DNA of 64,000 nt, from positions 62,001 through 126,000 of the forward strand of contig NZ_JAJFAT010000006.1 of the NCBI RefSeq assembly GCF_020711195.1, given 5' to 3'. The position numbers were made by a program, and so were the translations under genes. Below the pieces are notes generated by a model. The model was given only the letters and a program-made list of their open reading frames with translations, was not told the origin of the DNA and searched no databases. Shown here in pieces: positions 62,597 through 64,000 of this stretch (positions are counted from its first letter, which is position 1; the number at the start of each line of letters is the position of its first letter). The DNA comes from Halanaerobium polyolivorans. Lineage in GTDB: Bacteria > Bacillota > Halanaerobiia > Halanaerobiales > Halanaerobiaceae.

Positions 62597-63775
62597 ATGG
62601 ATAAAAAGGTGCTTCTAAATAAAGAAAGAATTATATCAGTAATTATTGGCTTAATAATGATTGGTATCTTAGCTGGTTTTTATTTCTACAGGCCAGGTGA
62701 TGAGGAATTTAGTAGAGAAGCTAGAGGGGTGGTTTTAGAAACTGATGATAGAGATGTTCAGGGAAGCGGAATCACAAGGTTTGGAAATCAATTTGTCGAG
62801 GTTGAATTAAAAGATGGTAAATTTGAAGGCCAAGAAGTTAGGGCTACTAATCAGTTAGTAGGTAGTTTAGCCTGGGATTATAGTTTCAGTGTAGGGGAAG
62901 AAATTATAGTGGGTATTTTTGAAAACGAAGAAGGTGAATTAGCTGGAGCAGTTGCTCTAGATGTTTATCGACAAAATTGGACTTTTATATTAGTTGCTTG
63001 CTTTATATTATTGTTACTATTATATGCAGGTTACACTGGCTTAAGAGCTTTGCTTTCTTTTGCAGGGAGTTTATATGTAATTTGGAATATATTAATCCCT
63101 GGTTTGTTAGATGGTTTAAACCCATTGATTTTTTCTGGGTTGGTCTTAGTGATTTTATCTGCTTTGATAATTTTTTTAATTGCAGGCTTTACCAAAAAAG
63201 GTATTTCTGCTTTTGTGGGGACAATCAGTAGTTTGTTTATTACGATTGGAATAGCAGTCTTTTTTGGTAGTCGTTTAGCTTTAGATGGTCTGTCTGTTCC
63301 CTATGTAGGAGAAGTATTATTTGCTGGCTATATGCATTTAAATATCAGAGATATATTTTTTGCTACTGTAGTAATAGGTGCTTCTGGAGCGGCAATGGAT
63401 ATAGCAATGGATATGGCTGCTACAATCAAAGAAATTAAGTTAAGAAAACCAGACATTAGCTTTACAGAATTAGCAAAATCAGGTTTTAATGTAGGAAGCG
63501 CAGTAATTGGAACAATGACTACTACTTTATTATTAGCATATATTGGTAGTTACATGACTTTGTTTATGGCCTTTATGACTAGAGAAGCTAGCTTTGTAAG
63601 AGTGATGAATTTAAGGTTGATCGTATCAGAGATATTAAGAACATTAACTGGAAGCATAGGTATAGTTTTAGTTGCACCAATTACTACTGTTTTTGCTGCC
63701 TGGATTTACACTATCGAAATAGATTTTTCTGTATCAAGTATTAAAAATTACTTTTTTAATAAAAAAGATGGTTAA
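62597..63775 (+). CDS. YibE/F-like membrane protein
   Basis: 392 residues, TTGGAGTGA before the ATG. One N-terminal membrane segment, an OB-like extracytoplasmic domain (about 35-125) and about eight further helices containing the conserved GASGAAMDIAMDMAATIKE and GTMTTTLLLAYIGSYMTL segments of YibE/F. Function not established. A lipoprotein gene follows after 20 nt. Confidence 0.88.
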   Translation: MDKKVLLNKERIISVIIGLIMIGILAGFYFYRPGDEEFSREARGVVLETDDRDVQGSGITRFGNQFVEVELKDGKFEGQEVRATNQLVGSLAWDYSFSVGEEIIVGIFENEEGELAGAVALDVYRQNWTFILVACFILLLLLYAGYTGLRALLSFAGSLYVIWNILIPGLLDGLNPLIFSGLVLVILSALIIFLIAGFTKKGISAFVGTISSLFITIGIAVFFGSRLALDGLSVPYVGEVLFAGYMHLNIRDIFFATVVIGASGAAMDIAMDMAATIKEIKLRKPDISFTELAKSGFNVGSAVIGTMTTTLLLAYIGSYMTLFMAFMTREASFVRVMNLRLIVSEILRTLTGSIGIVLVAPITTVFAAWIYTIEIDFSVSSIKNYFFNKKDG

Positions 63776-63795
63776 ACTCAAAAAGAGGTGAGAAA

Positions 63796-64000
63796 ATGAA
63801 TAGAAAATTATTTTTTTTGATAGCTTGTTTATCGATTGTATTATTAGTTTCGGGATGTGGAATTATTGGAGGAGAAGAAGCAGAATTTGAAGATTCCAAC
63901 TTAGAAGAAGCAATTAGAGAAGAGATCGACAAAGAAAGAGGTACAATTTATCAAGCTGAAGTTGAAGAAATAAATGAACTCTACGCTTCAGGAAAAGGAA
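63796..64000 (+). CDS. Lipoprotein, start only (cut by the window end), possibly leucine-rich repeat
   Basis: 68 codons visible from ATG 63796 with AAGAGGTGAG upstream. Signal peptide with lipobox LVSGC (Cys21). The following FEDSNLEEAIREEIDKERG segment resembles the N-terminal cap of internalin-like leucine-rich-repeat proteins. No stop before 64000, so the gene is partial. Confidence 0.8.
   Translation, partial: MNRKLFFLIACLSIVLLVSGCGIIGGEEAEFEDSNLEEAIREEIDKERGTIYQAEVEEINELYASGKG

Overview
The window looks like a chromosomal segment of a low-GC, anaerobic Firmicutes-type bacterium. The best guess is a Halanaerobium-like member of the Halanaerobiales, inferred from the remembered protein flavour and gene order, not from a search. 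Supporting features are the AT-rich sequence, many TTG/GTG starts with strong GGAGG-type ribosome sites, acetate fermentation genes (pta-ackA), an Etf-linked lactate/glycolate-type dehydrogenase, the IspH-ribosomal S1 fusion typical of clostridia-like lineages, and FabK as enoyl reductase. There is no spoIVA between gpsA and the HU gene, where spore formers often carry it, which fits a non-sporulating lineage.

Layout. 1-5 kb: an NhaC antiporter (minus), a frameshifted patatin-like phospholipase, the YlbL PDZ/Lon-like protease and TmcAL (minus). 5-16 kb: pta-ackA, then a long lipid/housekeeping cluster: DUF177 protein, rpmF (57 codons), plsX-fabK-fabG-[59-nt repeat array]-acpP-rnc, aroH, cmk, plsC and the ispH/S1 fusion. 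16-24 kb: radical-SAM-like DUF512 protein, der, plsY, gpsA, HU, MscS, class II photolyase, a small unknown protein and pgsA. 24-43.6 kb: a nearly continuous plus-strand series containing an MTA/SAH deaminase, UPF0182, the YmfF/YmfH peptidase-like pair, an MFS carrier, queG, a nucleoside kinase, endonuclease III, a PPC-domain protein, PhoH, a TPR-SpoIID protein, an ECF S component, a PhnP-like hydrolase, trmL and an M23/LysM peptidase.

43.6-64 kb: a three-tRNA operon (Lys, fMet, Phe), YkvI-type carrier-etfB-etfA-glcD, a second MscS, cyclophilin, an HI0933-type flavoprotein, small membrane and secreted proteins, a non-coding stretch with several helices, a NapH-like ferredoxin protein, pfkB plus a Ca2+-type P-ATPase, gloA, tRNA-Leu, an LCP protein, a five-tRNA operon (Val, Asp, Phe, Gly, Cys), an alkaline phosphatase with a long leader, a YibE/F protein and the start of a lipoprotein cut by the window edge.

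How the genes work together. plsX, plsY, plsC, gpsA, pgsA, fabK, fabG and acpP cover much of the route from acyl-ACP to phosphatidylglycerol phosphate. Malonyl transfer (FabD) and condensation (FabF/FabH) are not encoded here. pta/ackA yield ATP from acetyl-CoA, and etfBA-glcD would feed electrons from a 2-hydroxyacid such as lactate.

Most of the window is ordinary housekeeping DNA. The most unusual element is the array between fabG and acpP: three units at an exact 59-nt period, in which stem sequences change but pairing is kept. This is the pattern expected of a structured RNA, and I cannot match it to a known family. Other points of interest are an apparent CTG start for the IspH-S1 fusion, an A11 frameshift in the phospholipase gene, an inverted repeat flanking the plsX promoter and a possible orphan structured RNA near 52.8-53.06 kb.
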